Source: Bacteroidota bacterium (GTDB lineage Bacteria > Bacteroidota > Bacteroidia > Flavobacteriales_F > PHOS-HE28). Taken from it: 6,137 nt of DNA. Made by a program: the position numbers and the translations under genes. Positions 5,331 to 6,137 of the stretch are shown piece after piece. The stretch's first letter is position 1, and each line of letters starts with the position of its first letter. The notes beneath the pieces are model-generated. The model saw nothing but the letters and a program-made list of their open reading frames with translations. It was not told where the DNA came from and searched no databases. The stretch covers positions 1 to 6,137 of the forward strand of contig CAUJFM010000060.1 of the NCBI GenBank assembly GCA_963169595.1. The letters run 5' to 3'.

Positions 5331-6137
5331 CTACCCTGCCGTGGCGCGGTCCAGCGCCTCCAGGATCATGGCGTCCACCGCGGTGTGGTAGTCACGGCTG
5401 TACTCCTTGCGCAGGCGGTTGGCCACCACGGTGCACACGGTGCAGACGCGGTGCCCCAGCATGCCGCCGAGGCCGTAGAGCGCGCTGGTCTCCATCTCGA
5501 AGTTGGTGGTGCGCAGGCCTTCGTGGTCGAAGCTGCTCAGGCGCTCGTTCAAGCCGTCCACCGAGGGCACCAGCCGCAGCTGCCGCCCCTGCGGACCGTA
5601 GAACCCGCCCGCGGTGATGGTGATGCCCACATGGTTCCCTGCACCCAGCAGTTCCACCAGCTTGCGATCGCCGACGGCCACATAGGGCAGGGGCAGGTTG
5701 TCCGGCCATTCGGTGTGGGCCAGCAGCCCGTTCAGCAGGCGCAGTTCGGCATCGGTGCTCTCGTGGGCGTAGTAGTGCAGCACGTTGTCCAGCCCCACGC
5801 CATAGGCGCTCACGATGCGGCTGTCCACGGGAATGTCCTCCTGCAACGCCCCGCAGGTACCCAGGCGGATGATGCGCAGCGCACGTTGCTCCCGGCGCGG
5901 GGTTCGGGCCTGAAGGTCGATGTTCACCAGGGCGTCCAGCTCGTTCAGCACGATGTCGATGTTGTCCGTGCCGATGCCGGTGCTCAGGGCGGTGACATGC
6001 GTGCCGTTGTACATGCCGGTGTGTGCCACGAACTCGCGGTTCTGCACGCGGTGCTCCACGCGCTCGAAGTGCCGGCTGATGCGGTCCACACGGCCCTGGT
6101 CGCCCACCACGAACACCAGGTCGCCGAGCTGCTCGGG
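5331..6137 (-). CDS. Uridine-phosphorylase-like nucleoside phosphorylase (5' truncated)
   Basis: The frame enters at the right edge and ends in a TAG at 5331-5333, giving 268 visible residues. The GTG at 6114-6116 reads as an internal Val of DLVFVVGDQGRV, so the true start lies beyond the window, probably a few dozen residues upstream. The protein belongs to the NP-I family, which splits nucleosides with phosphate into base and (deoxy)ribose-1-phosphate for salvage in the cytoplasm. Counting from the right edge, key blocks are VGDQGRV near residues 11-17, STGIGTDNIDIVLNELDALVNID at 52-74, RLGTCGALQ at 91-99 (phosphate-site region), and TNFEMETSALYGLGG at 211-225. The EMET block is the ribose-binding Glu-Met-Glu signature, closer to uridine phosphorylases (EMES/EMET) than to DeoD. 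The substrate base cannot be fixed from sequence. It is on the same strand as the SirB1-like gene but 146 bases upstream of it, probably a separate transcript. Confidence 0.9.
   Translation of the reverse strand, partial: PEQLGDLVFVVGDQGRVDRISRHFERVEHRVQNREFVAHTGMYNGTHVTALSTGIGTDNIDIVLNELDALVNIDLQARTPRREQRALRIIRLGTCGALQEDIPVDSRIVSAYGVGLDNVLHYYAHESTDAELRLLNGLLAHTEWPDNLPLPYVAVGDRKLVELLGAGNHVGITITAGGFYGPQGRQLRLVPSVDGLNERLSSFDHEGLRTTNFEMETSALYGLGGMLGHRVCTVCTVVANRLRKEYSRDYHTAVDAMILEALDRATAG

Noticed and set aside
1..6137. Search for an undescribed defence, mobile or RNA-based system.
   Set aside because: All long stretches are explained by known protein families except the left-edge fragment; there are no arrays, no transposase or integrase genes and no large non-coding regions.

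Overview
The window is a GC-rich, gene-dense chromosomal fragment. It most likely comes from a high-GC member of the Bacteroidota, probably Flavobacteriales-like. The evidence for this is indirect. The nucleoside phosphorylase and the SirB1-like protein carry sequence blocks that I recognise from Bacteroidota versions of those families. The starts mostly lack a Shine-Dalgarno sequence. The only promoter-like site resembles the Bacteroidota -7 element TAnnTTTG. No rRNA, tRNA, CRISPR array, insertion sequence or prophage gene is visible.

Positions 1-4293 (plus strand) form the distal part of a surface-polysaccharide operon. In order it holds the C-terminal end of an unrecognised protein with one membrane segment, a family 2 glycosyltransferase (WbbL/rhamnosyltransferase-like), an O-antigen ligase/polymerase-family membrane protein, a DegT/DnrJ/EryC1/StrS sugar aminotransferase, and a small PglC-type phosphoglycosyl transferase. 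Three of the four junctions are ATGA overlaps and the fourth gap is 15 bases, so the five genes are probably one translationally coupled transcript. A plausible joint scheme is as follows. The aminotransferase makes a nucleotide-activated 4-amino sugar. The phosphoglycosyl transferase loads it, or a derivative, onto undecaprenyl phosphate. The glycosyltransferase extends the glycan. The ligase-family protein polymerises or transfers the finished chain on the periplasmic side. Any acetyltransferase, dehydratase or flippase for the pathway must lie outside the window.

Positions 4297-6137 (minus strand) are unrelated housekeeping-type genes that converge on the operon with only 3 bases between the stop codons. 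One is a SirB1/transglutaminase-like family protein. The other is a uridine-phosphorylase-like nucleoside phosphorylase whose 5' end runs off the right edge. The 146 bases between them (5185-5330) hold a probable promoter for the SirB1-like gene and a short perfect inverted repeat.

I found no clear sign of a new biological system. The points most worth a second look are a small apparent in-frame insertion, flanked by short repeats, in the aminotransferase; the aminotransferase-PGT pair that hints at the first sugar of the glycan; and the unidentified protein at the left edge.
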